Positions 12,089 to 27,000 of a stretch of DNA of 64,000 bases are shown piece by piece. The notes beneath the pieces were generated by a model. The model ran no database searches and was not told the DNA's origin. It saw nothing but the letters and a program-made list of their open reading frames with translations. Source of the DNA: Apostichopus japonicus (taxonomy: Eukaryota; Echinodermata; Holothuroidea; Aspidochirotida; Stichopodidae). Position numbers and translations under genes: made by a program. The number at the start of each line of letters is the position of its first letter. Position 1 is the first letter of the stretch. Location: assembly GCF_037975245.1 (NCBI RefSeq), contig NC_092568.1, positions 42,337,631 through 42,401,630 on the forward strand. The letters are read 5' to 3'.

Positions 12089-15000
12089 GTTAGTGTTGAA
12101 GTTTTAATTTGGCACACAGAAATCAGAATCTCTCTTTATCAAGTTTCTGTATTCAGACTTCTTGCAACAAGGATTTTGAGACGGTGAGAAACATCATACA
12201 TTGTGTAACAGAATGGAAACAAATGATACCAGTAGAAACACTGCAGAAGCTCAGCTAAGCTTCTATTTGAGAATTATGTTTTGATTGGCAATATTTCGGA
12301 GCAGTTTATCCATTGATTTGTGTGTAAAATATAAGACATGCAGGAGCATAGTGTCATTTCCTTTCATGGCCTATTTGAATTTTGCATACAAAAAAATTAA
12401 TTACGAAATTGCACCCATATAATAATAGAACGACCTGCAACTTGTTTACAATCGACGTACAGTGAGATACAGTGAGATGTAAAAGAGCAGAAATCAGAAT
12501 CGGCTCAAACAATATCTAGGTCATTCTCACATATTGTATTCCACACACAAACTGTTGAAAAGTTCAAATTGCTAATCTGACAAGTAGTCCTTTCACAGAG
12601 AATGACATCAAACTAGATAGGAAACCTGAATAACAAGTACATTTTTTACTTGATCACATCTCCCACAGGTGGAATTTATTTCCCTAAAGGATGGGAAATT
12701 AAGATGGAAAACATTTTACTACTCACACCAAAACACATACTGGTCATGAATACTAAAAAGTTGAAAAACAAATTTCATAATCATTGCATATGATCTGTGA
12801 CCTACATTTGATCATAACTGAAACCTCACAGAAGGCCCTGTTTTGGGCCCTCATGTTACAACAAAAATATTGTTATTAAACAACTTAAGTTCACTGCCAT
12901 TCAAACATTATATCCACAACATTTCAGCAGATTTGGACAAAATGCTCTTGGAGGATAAGCTTTTTCCCTCATGACCTCAAATGACCTTCAAATATAAAAT
13001 ATGATCACGAGTATGATAACTAAATGCACACAAACCACTGCTAAAAATGAAAGGGGACATTTTGCTTTACTCTTATTCTAGACATCCTCAGATTATTCAT
13101 ATAGTTTTTATTCATCAACTCCTATATAAGGTTTACTCATATTTGAGGATAAATTCTGGACTTGTCTGTGGTAGTGACATTCTATTGTTAGACAGTTCAA
13201 GTAATCATGAGACACACCAAAAACATGCTATGAGGGATCTCACTGTCAGAGCAGCTTGGTAAGACATATCTGTAGTATCAGCCACAGAAGTCTCTCACTG
13301 TTAGAGCAGCTTGGTAAGACATATCTGTAGTATCAACCACAGAAGTCTCTCACTGTCAGAGCAGCTTGATAAGACATATCTGTAGTAGAAACCACAGAAG
13401 TCTCTCACTGTCAAAGCAGCTTGGTACGACATATCTGTAGTATCAACCACAGAAGTCTCTCACTGTCAGAGCAGCTTGGTAAGACATATCTGTAGTAGAA
13501 ACCACAGAAGTCTCTCACTGTCAGAGCAGCTTGGTAAGACATATCTGTAGTAGAAACCACAGAAGTCTCTCACTGTCAGAGCAGCTTGGTAAGACATGTC
13601 TGTAGTAGAAAGCACAGAAGTCTCTCACTGTCAGAGCAGCTTGGTAAGACATATCTGTAGTAGAAACCACAGAAGTCTTTCACTGTCAGAGCAGCTTGGT
13701 AAGACATGTCTGTAGTAGAAACCACAGAAGTCTCTCACTGTCAGAGCAGCTTGGTAAGACATATCTGTAGTAGAAACCACAGAAGTCTCTCACTGTCAGA
13801 GCAGCTTGGTAAGACATATCTGTAGTAGAAACCACAGAAGTCTCTCACTGTTAGAGCAGCTTGGTAAGACATGTCTGTAGTAGAAACCACAGAAGTCTCT
13901 CACTGTCAAAGCAGCTTGGTAAGACATGTCTGTAGTAGAAACCACAGAAGTCTCTCACTGTCAGAGCAGCTTGGTAAGACATGTCTGTAGTAGAAACCAC
14001 AGAAGTCTCTCACTGTCAAAGCAGCTTGGTAAGACATATCTGTAGTAGAAACCACAGAAGTCTCTCACTGTCAAAGCAGCTTGGTAAGACATGTCTGTAG
14101 TAGAAACCACAGAAGTCGCTCACTGTCAGAGCAGCTTGGTAAGACATATCTGTAGTAGAAACCACAGAAGTCTCTCACTGTCAAAGCAGCTTGGTAAGAC
14201 ATATCTGTAGTAGAAACCACAGAAGTCTCTCACTGTCAAAGCAGCTTGGTAAGACATATCTGTAGTAGAAACCACAGAAGTCTCTCACTGTCAAAGCAGC
14301 TTGGTAAGACATATCTGTAGTAGAAACCACAGAAGTCTCTCACTGTCAGAGCAGCTTGGTAAGACATATCTGTAGTAGAAACCACAGAAGTCTCTCACTG
14401 TCAGAGCAGCTTGGTAAGACATGTCTGTAGTAGAAACCACAGAAGTCTCTCACTGTCAGAGCAGCTTGGTAAGACATATCTGTAGTAGAAACCACAGCTT
14501 CTCTGCTTGCCTATAGGAAGATTCTATATAAGGAAAACTGCCAGTTTCCCTGAAGCCATCAATCATATTAAAATTAGAACATTAGTAGTCACTGCTGTAG
14601 CTCTGGTCTGATATTTGGATAATAATATTGCTTAAATCTAGCTGGATAACTTTGAGGAGGTGCTCTTAGGCAAGTCTCCGTCTGACAGTAACTTGACAGT
14701 ATTTTAATGTATGTTTTCATACTCTCTGCAACCACGCAAACAAACTTCAACTTGTTTGTACGGAAATGTTCAGAATGTGGCATAAACATGTCGTAGGAGT
14801 TTCTTTGTAGCTTGAAGTGACACAAAATTGTCTATACAGACACTTTGTATAAAATAAGACCACTTTCCAGATGCTTTTGGTAATTTGATAATTTATTCAT
14901 GAGAATCATGTGATTGTGGTCTACTGTTCCATCCCAAGCCTGCCATTTCTTAGTAAGACAATGATTTGTTATCGGATCAAATTCTTGAAACTTCATTCTT

Positions 15001-18000
15001 TAAGTGTAACAAAAGTCTCATATATTGTTTTTCTGCAGCATTCTTTTTTTTTCTTTTGTTCAAAGTTAACATATTTGTTTCTATGTTTGTCAGTACACAA
15101 TACTTAAATGTGAATAAAATTTCCTTGAGCAAGCTTGGATGAACTGCAAAATATGTGAACCGTGATGAAATTTAAATATATTATCCATGGAGTAGGTGTA
15201 TGCTAAGGGTAAAGGAAGATTAATAACTGATAGTTTATACCTCATGCAGTCTACATGTCAACAACACATTCTTGCATTCTGTTGTTTTGGTTGCTAAGGC
15301 TGATGTTAATATTGTTACCATTGTCTTTTCAGGTGTTTTTGTTGCTAAGGGCGATGTCGGTGTTGGCACCATCGTGGGTTCTGCTGTCTTCAACATTCTC
15401 GTCATTATCGGGTTATGTGCAATATTTGCTGGATCAGTAAGTATTATTGAACACCAAATTGCAATTATTTATAGAAGTAGGCAATTAAAGGTGATTGGAT
15501 TATAGACCTCTACAGGACAGTGTTAGTGATTCTATTATTGGTAATCCTAGGCCAGCACTAGTGACTAGTGGTTGCATTATTGCTAATCCTAGGCCAGTAT
15601 TAGTGGTTGCATTATTGCTAATCCTAGGCCAGTATTAGTGGTTGTGTTATTGGTAATCCTAGACTAGCACTAGTGACTAGTGGTTGCATTATTGGTAATC
15701 CTAGGCCAGTATTAGCGGTTGTGTTATTGGTAATCCTAGACTAGCACTAGTAGTTGCATTATTGGTAATCCTAGGCCAGACATGTAACTTTGCATTAGGA
15801 CAGTATTTGTGGTTGCATTATTTGTAATTCTAGGCCAGTATTAGTAGTTGTGTTAAGCCAGTGATGGTAGCTGCATTATTGATGATTCTAGTAGTTACAT
15901 TACTGATAATCCCATTCCATTACTAGTGGTGTGATGGTCAGTTCTCCTAGGCTGGTAGTAGCCATCTTGTGTGAAGAAATTTGTCGATAACCTTGCAGTC
16001 TCCTCAAAGTTCCAGTGAGAAATCTATTGATCAAGGTTATTTCCCATTACTCACACTTTGAATCTCTAGAAGCATTGCCACTGTTTACAGCAACTTTTAT
16101 ATCTGAAGGGTGTGCATCCACTCTTTATCATTCTTTAGGTCTTGCATTTAGATTTTTATGAGTATTCAGTCCATTCTTTTACATTTTTAAACTTCTATAT
16201 TTTACATTCACTATTGTCACATCTGATTGGTCAGCAGACATCAGTTGACTATTGTGATTTGTGTGTGATCATCTATTGACTTTTGTGATTGGTCAGTGTA
16301 CATATCTCTTGACTTTTGACCCTTGAGATGGTCAGTGCACCTGTCTGATGTTAACTATGATCTTAACTTGTGTGATTGATCAGCATATCTGTATCAGTTT
16401 TGAGTAATACGTTAATGTTTCATTCTATTCTAATGTTATTTTGTAATATTGGTTTAAACAGCTCATGTTCTGTAAATCCATTTCTCATATTAACAGACAT
16501 TTTATTGACTTCGAAAACTGTAAACAGAATACAGTAAATGTTGATATACGCATGGCTAATAAGAAGCTACTGTTTAATATCAGGGATATATATATACAGT
16601 GTTAGTTTGATTGTATACAGCTGAGTGGTTTCTCAGAGCTTCACATTGAACTGCTGCTACTGCTGTGTTTGGTGTCTTGTTTGTTCATAAGTCAGATATA
16701 ATCATGCAGGTTTAAATGGATAACATCCTCAAGGAATGACACTCAGTAGATGCAATCTCTTAGGAAGACTTTAAACAGCTATGCATGGAGACAAGTCTGC
16801 AAGAATTCTCCCAAAATTATCAGCATCAGTTGTGATATTATATTCAAAAGATTAAAATATACAGTTGAATTTTGATGAAGGCAGGCAGGTCTGTAAAGGA
16901 CTTAGAGGTTTATCACCTTCAGAAAGTTAGGGCGATGGAGCATTGCTAGCTGATCATTGAAGTTTGAAGACAATAATACTAAAGATTGGAATATTTATGT
17001 CCTGGTAGATGAATTCGTTCTGATAAGTTGTTAAGCAATCAATCCCTCGCGATCAACAAACCTTGTGAAAACTAATATTGTGACGTGACCTTTTTAAATT
17101 TGAATGGAAGTGAGCTCCTTGTGAATTCCCATCGTTAGGCGCCTTGCATTCACTTTGAAAAAGCAAATATTAAAACACTACTCCCAGCTGCTACAGAGGT
17201 ATGGGAAAAGCCTGGGGAAGTTCTGTTTAACTCAGTCGCACTTTATCCAGATGTGGAGGCAGGCTGTCAGATTTTAGAGTCAACTTGAATATGCAGTAGT
17301 CTCAATTAATGCATTTTAGTCTTCAAGGTGATGTGGTCTGAGGCTTTCAAGAGGTGCAAATATCAAGTGACATAAATTATATTTTGCTTGTTGTTAGCAC
17401 CACTTAATAGAGGAAAGAAGAGATAAGTTCTCTCCCCAACCAGGTTCGGGATAATCTCTGCTCAAACCAGAAAAAGCAATGAATAAATGATGCTCTTTGA
17501 CTCATGCTTAGTCTCCTTGAAAAGTGATAAAAGTTATTGTAATTCCAAGGGCTTTTGCAAACTTGTGAAGATTGCATTAAATTTCATCAATTTTGATGAG
17601 GTCGCTCCCATGTGTGGTATCTGAGGAGTATTTATTGTTACTGTTTGCCATTAATATGTGAAACTTCGGTCAAGTGCAATTACCCAAGAGTTAAGTACAG
17701 ATCATAGTCTTTCATGGTTGGTAACTTTGAAATGTGTTCATAAATCTTTCTCACACTAAACTTTAACTGTTGCTAAAGCTCCCCCTTCCATGATGTCCAT
17801 GTATTAGACATCCTCTAGCTAAATGTGTATGGATCATGCATCATTATTATTCTTCTTTCAGTTGTTTATTTTATTTCTTTTGTATATATATATATATATT
17901 TAAATATTTTTTGTCTACCTTGAGTCTAGTTTTGATCTCACACAGCTCTAAGCTACCAATATTTGCCAAGCATTCTTGCTTTGACATTTTCAGATTTTCT

Positions 18001-21000
18001 ATTTACATTTTGTCAAATTGTTGTAGGCCTCCACTGATTTCACAGGTAAGTAAGTTGACAATATATGCCCCAAAGAACTAAGACCTGATACCTTTAATAC
18101 AGCCTTCATTGCCATTAGTTATGTATTCCCCAGACGACTGGATTCACTTGGAGTAAGAAGCTTGACTTGTTAGATGAAGGCCTCTAGAGTGAGGCAGGAC
18201 TGAATAGTATCACTTGAGGTTAGTTACTCACCTCTAAACAGTAACACAAATATAGTGTTACCAATGAGGCAAAGAATAGGTCGAGCAACATAGCCTTTGG
18301 CAACATGACTACTGGCCATTCATGCAGAATCAAAGGAGGTATTTGCATCAGTAAAATGGAACCAAAAAGCTTCTGTAGGTCTTTGTGAAAGAATTGATTC
18401 AGAGTGAACGTCAGTATATAATTCCCGCATTATTATGGTGCCTAAAAGCTTCCTTAGATTTGGGGAAACGTTTTTAATGCATATATTCTTTGATTTCATT
18501 TGGGAAATTTGATTTTCAAGTATTTAAGGATATTCAGATTCTTTTTCAATTCACTAAAGGCAAATTGCAGTTTGATGATGGAACCTTTCACCTAATTGCT
18601 TCAAGGAGGTAATTAACAGATCTAATCATTATCTTTCAAAACCCATTCAAGCAGACTGAATGTCAGACAGTGTTGATGGCAAGAACAAATTTTATGCAAT
18701 AGAGAATTCTTTTGTGAGGAAGTAAGGAATCTTAAGCAAAAAATGATGTGAGTTGTTGGAATTATGTGAAGATTGGGCTCTGCATCTATGAGCTGTTTTC
18801 AAATACAGCTCTGTCAAGAAAGTATTCAAGAAGGCTGCGAAGCCGTCATCTGGTTAGCAAGTATGAGATATCATAGAGAATTATATGTTCTGAACATTAA
18901 ATATGTGCTAATAACAACTACCAATACAATCCAAGATATAGCAAAGTTGGCTTTGGTTATCTCAAAATAGTTAAATCATACATTCCAATCAAATGAATGG
19001 TCTTTTCTACAATAAATTGGTTTCTTTTTATGCAAAGTTGAATTGCAGGTGAGTAATTCTTTAGTTTCAGAACAGAAAGTTCAAGCTGCTGTGAAGGTAC
19101 AATGATGAATAGACTGGTATTTCTTTGTATGTAATGATTACATGGTAACAATATACCCTCAGTGTTAGCTTCTGTGTGTGTAATGAGTCAATGAAGATCC
19201 AATATACCCTGTTAGTTAGCTTCTTTGTGTGTAATGAGTCAATGGAGATCTGACATACACTGGTAACATTGAATGCATATCCTAGCTGCAGCTTTAATGC
19301 AGCCTACACTAGCATTCTCAAACTAGGATCGTATTAAAAGAACAAGTTTTAGTTCACTTGCCAATTCTTCTTAATGTACCAAGTATTACCGAAAATAAGT
19401 TTGCAGAACTTTGATCAAAGTGTCAAAGGTCGCCAGTCTAGATATTTTTTCACCAGATGAAGAGTGAAAAAATTTGAGTGACTTAAGTAATGGGAAATGA
19501 AAGGTTGAAGCTCAAAATGAAATAAGCAGTGTTAGAGACAGTCTTTTGATTGGACCAAAGTTCTTGAAATTTTAAAAGCTACTATTTTATGTTTTTAAAC
19601 TTCTTGCCAAAATATCCACCCAAGTTTGTCATGAGGTTTCTGTCAAAATCAACCAGTGACAAGTTTCCTTGACCAGACTTGTTAAATAACATTCCAGATT
19701 GTGGTCACCAAGCTGGTTAAAATATAGCTGAGACTGTATCTGCTGTATACTATACTGTATACTAATATATAGCTGAGACTGTATCTGCTGTATACTATAT
19801 ATATTATACAGTATAAAGCTGAGACTGTATCTGCTGTATACTGTATACTATACTGTATACTATATATATATAATATATAGCTGAGACTGTATCTGCTGTA
19901 TACTATATATACTATACTGCATACATATAGCTGAGACTGTCTGCTGTATACTGTATACTATACTGTATACTAATATATAGCTGAGACTGTATCTGCTGTA
20001 TACTATATATATTATACAGTATAAAGCTGAGACTGTATCTGCTGTATACTGTATACTATACTGTATACTATATATATAATATATAGCTGAGACTGTATCT
20101 GCTGTATACTATATATACTATACTGCATACATATAGCTGAGACTGTCTGCTGTATACTGTATACTATACTGTATACTAATATATAGCTGAGACTGTATCT
20201 GCTGTATACTGTATACTATACTGTATACTAATATATAGCTGAGACTGTGTCTGCTGTATACTATATATATTATACAGTATAAAGCTGAGACTGTATCTGC
20301 TGTATACTGTATACTATACTGTATACTATATATATAATATATAGCTGAGACTGTATCTGCTGTATACTATGTACTATACTGCATACATATAGCTGAGACT
20401 GTGTCTGCTGTATACTGTATACTATACTGTACACTAATATATGGCTGAGACTGTTTCTGCGATATAATGTATACTATACTGTTTATATATATAGCTGAGA
20501 CTATCTGTTGTATACTGTATACTATACTGTAAACTATATATATAATATATAGCTGAGACTGTTTCTGCTGTATACTATACTGTAAACTATATATATAATA
20601 TATAGCTGAGACTGTATCTGCTGTATACTGAATATACAGCTGAGACTGTATCTGCTGTATAATGTATACTATACTGTATATTATGTATGTAATGTATAGC
20701 TGAGACTGTATCTGCAGGGAATTTATCATTGCAGACATATAATGGCAGCAGTAAATTTAGACTCCTTGTCATAATAATGTTCCATCTCTGATGAAATTGT
20801 CAGCTCTAGGGGTTATTTTCAATACTGATCTTGAAATGATTGTCTCTAAAAATTCTGACAAAGCTTTTTCGAAGATGAACGGCATTATCACCTTGTGGGG
20901 TAAACGTAACCTCACATTTCTGGGTCCAATTACAGTTGTTAAATCTCTTTATATTCTCCCCTGTTTTATTACTATATTTTGTCTCTCCCATCCCAGTCAG

Positions 21001-24000
21001 ATTATTTTCTGTCTCATATTAATTTGCTGCTTTCCAGTTTATTTCAGAATAACAAACTGGATAGAATTAGTCTTAATCAGATTAGTCAGCTTTATCCTGG
21101 GGTGGGGGGGGGGTGGTGTGGGGGTCTTAGGATGGTGGACTTCTCTATTCACTGTACTTCTTTGAAAGTTTCTATTTTGTTGTTTAGAAACCCAGGCAAT
21201 GTCCCTGTTAGTATACGCTAGTATAAGAATTGGTGGCTACTTTGTCATCTGTGAGTTTGCATACATACATGTACGGAATCCTTGCTGGAAGGATGTTTTT
21301 AATTCTGCCTGGTACCTTTATTTGAATAATTTTGTCAAATCCTCGAGATCTCCAAAATATTTGGAATTATTTTGATGAAATCTTTAGTAATACTAATGCT
21401 AATAAAATAGTTGGATATTTCGGTTGTTCTGTTCGGTGATGAATTTGCGTGGGTGTTAAATTAAATTCTGATTTTGCTGAAATGTTATCATTTCAATTAA
21501 CATAAAATGAGGGGCATTCCTTCAGTGAATGAATGCATCAATTATTTAAGGAATTGCTTTATAAAAATGCCAACAATTTTTTTTTCTTTTTTTTTCAAAA
21601 ACTTGCACCGAGAAAAATTGGGAGAATATTGGCTTGGGTATATATATATTTTAATCATAAAATCAGTTCATATATTTCGTATTCCATTTATTCATATATT
21701 TTTATGATTTTTTCACTGTTGTAGTGATTCTTCATTCTTGTTAATTATATACATATTTCAAGAACAGTAAATATAAATATATTTTTTTTCTTACAACAAC
21801 CCTTCATTCACTTGGTGCTTTGCAGGTATCATGACCATTAGGATTGTAAAACAACATAGGGAGTACTGTGCCTAGGGCTCAAATTGCCATTAAAATGTGT
21901 TAAATTAAATCGTAAATTAAGGCAAGTTTTTAATAGCATATCTTAGTAGCATGATGAACTCAATGCATTTGTGATCTTTTCCTACTTAAATTATTGCTTT
22001 GATATTTTATCTGTTTGTTTGTTGTTCTATTACTATGAAGGAAAGTTCCCCAGGCATACTGACAGCATAATCCTCGACCAATTAAAAAAGTTGACAAATT
22101 TCTCTGATATATTTACAAGTAGATAGATATTTACCTAGCTGTCAAACATGCAACCTGCGGGCAAACGTTAAGTCTAGGTTTTGTTAAACGACTGATGAAT
22201 CTTCTCCGTTAAGGCCTCAAACCTGCCAAGTCGAGGAAACATGTAGGTCAGATGGTTACAGTTTACATCTGTGCTCAGCAGTTATGGTAAGGACTACAGT
22301 AATCAGCTTGATGCAGTTAGACCTGTCATTAAGAACAGATCATTTCCTGGCTAGATTTAATATTTCAACAATACACTGGTTAAACACTGAATGGAATATT
22401 TCAAAGCAAAAGTTACATCTTTGGCCTGTCAGAAAGAAACTTGATATTTATGCATTCTGAAGGGAATTTCATTCAGTTCATACATACTGCTTTTCAGAGA
22501 CATTTTCATTTCAGAGATGTTGAAGTTAACATGTTTCATTCCACGAGTAAACTTGAAGCAAGCAGGTGTGAAATTGATGGCAGAGTTGCACATGCATTGA
22601 CAAGACATGTTTTGTATTCTCTGTATTTTTCAATCTCACCTATTGACTGTGAATCCGATAAAGTTTCAACTTACTTCACAAGGCTTCTGATTCATATACA
22701 ATATCAATGCAAGTGATATTCATATAATAATGCATCTACTTTTAATATAGGAACTTTTTAACAAAAGTTAAAGCTAAAAGAATTAATTATTGGTATTGTT
22801 CATCTATGACAACCAATTTGTTTGTTTCAAGTTAACTGTTGGTACCAAATGTGTGACAGAGTCTCATTTTTCATACATTAGACATGAGACATGAATCCCA
22901 CATTTCTTACATGAGACATGAGTCCCATGTTCATACATAAGACATGAGTCTCATCTTATACATGAGACGTGAGTCTCATCTTATACATGAGACATGAGTC
23001 CCATGTTCATACATAAGACATGAGTCTCATGTTTATACATGAGACATTAGTCTCATGTTTCATACATGAGATACTGTATGAGTCTCATGTTTCATACATG
23101 AGTCATGAGTCTCATCTTATACATGAGACATGAGTCCCATGTTCATACATAAGACATGAGTCTCATCTTATACATGAGACATGAGTCCCATGTTTTCTTC
23201 ATGAGACATGAGTCTCATGTGTAACATGAGACATGAGTCTCATGTTCATACATAAGACATGAGTCTCATAAAAACATAAGACATGAGTCCCATGTTTCAT
23301 ACATAAGACATAAGACATATGCCTTAACTGAAAAAGATCATGCTAAAATGACAGTTGGTCTTAACTTTGATTATCTGTTTACACTGGCTGTTTGCAATAG
23401 ATCATAAAAAATATTTTAGTCATCTTTTCCTATTTCAAACACAATGTTTAGGAAATGTTTGCCAAAACGCTTTGAGTAAGAATATAAAAAAAATTACGTC
23501 TGAACAAACGTTTAACCAAAATAAAAAGGATTTTTTTGTTAAAAACTTGTATAAAAATTCTTCATCTTCATCTAATAAAGATAAAGTAAAAAGTTAGTAA
23601 TGATTACTTCTGACTTCGGAAAGATTTGTCAATAATTTTATCATAAATCAAAGTATTCATAACGTTAAATTATTCAGCAAAGTTAAGTTATAAAATAACA
23701 TCGTACAAGGTACATAAGACCTCAACTCAACAGTCCTCAATTAAAGGTACCGTTATAATTGCTTTTGTTGCTTATGAATAATTCATCATTCTATATGCAA
23801 ATTAGACAAGCAATTTACAGGGAATTGAACCAAAATAATTTGACAGCTACTATGGAAATCTTATTCGTGCGAGAAAAAGAAGTAGGACTAGCAGCAAAAA
23901 TGATTTCCACTTGATGGAATTAATGGATTGAGCAACTGTACGTTTCTTGCTATTATTCTGTCTTATCTTTCATCAGTGGTATATTAACTTGATAGTATTG

Positions 24001-27000
24001 AAAATGCCAACTTGTCGTATTGAAGAACTATTTTCCAGGGCCAAGATATTCATTTAATGCTTGTTTCTCATTTGGGAAAGGCATTCACTTGATTGGAAAA
24101 ACGTTGAAAGATGTAAGATGTCCAGAAAATGGACAGAATTTCCGCTCCAATTAAATGATTTGCTCTACTTGAACATGAGAATGGTGTCATTCTGTTTGTG
24201 AGAATATACTGTTACATGGATGATGCAACCATTGTAATATTTCACACCAAAGTCTTTAGAGAGATTGCCTTCGCAATACCCTTCATTATCCTGTACCATC
24301 TGGAGAGATTTGATTAAAACTCTCTTTGATCTGCAAGAGGCTCGATTTGGGTGGAATTCTCCCGCAATCATTTGTCGGTTAACTTGTGTTCTTCAGGCGG
24401 CTGTTGATACATAGGTAATAGTACAGGATCTAGAGAGAGAAGTTGAACGTGCTGTTGATACAAAGGTAATAGTACAGGAACAAGAGAGAATGTGCTGTTG
24501 ATACATAGGTAATAGTACAGGATCTAGAGAGAGAACTTGCTGTTGATACATAGGTACTAATACAGGATCTAGAGAGAGAACGTACTGTTGATACATAGGT
24601 AATAGTACAGGATCTAGAGAGAAAACGTACTGTTGATACATAGGTATTATTACAGGATCTAGAGAGAGAACTTACTGTTGATACATAGGTACTAGTACAG
24701 GATCTAGAGAGAAAACGTACTGTTGATACATAGGAAATAGTACAGGATCTAGAGAGAGAACTTGCTGTTGATACATAGGTACTAATACAGGATCTAGAGA
24801 GAGAACTTACTGTTGATACATAGGTACTAGTACAGGATCTAGAGAGAGAACTTACTGTTGATACATAGGTATTATTACAGGATCTAGAGAGAGAACTTAC
24901 TGTTGATACATAGGTACTAGTACAGGATCTAGAGAGAAAACGTACTGTTGATACATAGGTAATAGTACAGGATCTAGAGAGAGAACTTACTGTTGATACA
25001 TAGGTACTAGTACAGGATCTAGAGAGAGAACTTACTGTTGATACATAGGTACTAGTACAGGATCTAGAGAGAGAACGTACTGTTGATACATAGGTACTAG
25101 TACAGGATCTAGAGAGAGAACGTACTGTTGATACATAGGGAATAGTACAGGATCTAGAGAGAGAACGTACTGTTGATACATAGGTACTAGTACAGGATCT
25201 AGAGAGAGAACGTACTGTTGATACATAGGTAATAGTACAGGATCTAGAGAGAGAACTTGCTGTTGATACATAGGTACTAGTACAGGATCTAGAGAGAAAA
25301 CGTACTGTTGATACATAGGTAATAGTACAGGATCTAGAGAGAGAACTTGCTGTTGATACATAGGTACTAGTACAGGATCTAGAGAGAGAACATACTGTTG
25401 ATACATAGGTAATAGTACAGGATCTAGAGAGAGAACTTACTGTTGATACATAGGTACTAGTACAGGATCTAGAGAGAAAACGTACTGTTGATACATAGGT
25501 AATAGTACAGGATCTAGAGAGAGAACTTGCTGTTGATACATAGGTAATAGTACAGGATCTAGAGAGAGAACGTACTGTTGATACATAGGTAATAGTACAG
25601 GATCTAGAGAGAGAACTTACTGTTGATACATAGGTACTAGTACAGGATCTAGAGAGAGAACTTACTGTTGATACATAGGTATTATTACAGGATCTAGAGA
25701 GAGAACTTACTGTTGATACATAGGTACTAGTACAGGATCTAGAGAGAAAACGTACTGTTGATACATAGGTAATAGTACAGGATCTAGAGAGAGAACTTAC
25801 TGTTGATACATAGGTACTAGTACAGGATCTAGAGAGAGAACTTACTGTTGATACATAGGTAATAGTACAGGATCTAGAGAGAGAACTTGCTGTTGATACA
25901 TAGGTAATAGTACAGGATCTAGAGAGAGAACTTGCTGTTGATACATAGGTACTAGTACAGGATCTAGAGAGAGAACTTACTGTTGATACATAGGTAATAG
26001 TTCAGGATCTAGAGAGAGAACTTACTGTTGATACATAGGTACTAGTACAGGATCTAGAGAGAGAACGTACTGTTGATACATAGGTAATAGTACAAGATCT
26101 AGAGAGAGAACTTACTGTTGATACATAGGTAATAGTACAGGATCTAGAGAGAGAACTTACTGTTGATACATAGGTAATAGTGCAGGATCTAGAGAGAAAA
26201 CGTGAATGGATTAGAGTTCTCCTTAACACTAAAAACTGGGTGATGTGTCGCTGTCTGCTGGAGACACAAATATTCCATTCTGTAACATGAAAGCCCTCCA
26301 TCTCAGATTCTAAATATTACCAGGTTACTTGTAATGGTGTGTTTGGTTGTTTGATGACCACGTTAACCTATTCCATGTGAAGGATGTAATGGGTAGTCTG
26401 TGATGTCATCAGTGTAAATGTTGTACAGACAGCTTTGTTTATTAATTTGCATCATTGTCATGATGGTGTGTCCCTACAATGTTGTAGTGCTTGCCTTGTG
26501 GATTGTTTGCTAATTATAGTGAAATGTCTTCCACAACTTTAGTTCTTAGCATTTCAACATTCCATTTGATTTTTAAGTTCTGATATGAAAAAGGCTTTCA
26601 TATCTTCTCATCTGGCTAAACATGACATCAATGCTTGCTTTAATTTGTTGTAGGAGATTGATTTTTACCTGTTGATGCAGAAAGTTTGCCTCTGTTATAA
26701 CGATTCTGTTTTGCTGTGGTTAAATTGCGGTAGATCATCCAGGGAATCGAATGATCCTTGAATCGTGGTACTAAGAGAAGTTTCATGATACCTATCGACT
26801 CGTACTCTGACGAGAGTTGTCAGGCCAATCAGGAAAAGTGCAACTAACCTTTACAGTTTTTCATTATTGATTATTTTCCTGTCAGTGTTTTGACATTTTT
26901 ATTCAAATTTCATGAAGGCTTTAAAAATTGTTCAGCGAATTTATTTAAGTATGAGTTTAATCAGCGCCCTAATTGGAAGGTGAACTGGATGCTTATATTA

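Noticed and set aside
13228-14497. CRISPR-like regular repeats
   Set aside because: Units are contiguous with no unique spacers, and the window is clearly from an intron-bearing animal gene.
15250-15332. Upstream extension of exon 2 to an AG at 15248-15249
   Set aside because: The frame is open, but the phase would not match the one-base overhang from exon 1, and the known family border fits 15333.
24392-26206. Repeat protein [15 protein letters not shown] on the minus strand
   Set aside because: A period divisible by three keeps frames open automatically; there is no promoter, flanking exon or similarity.
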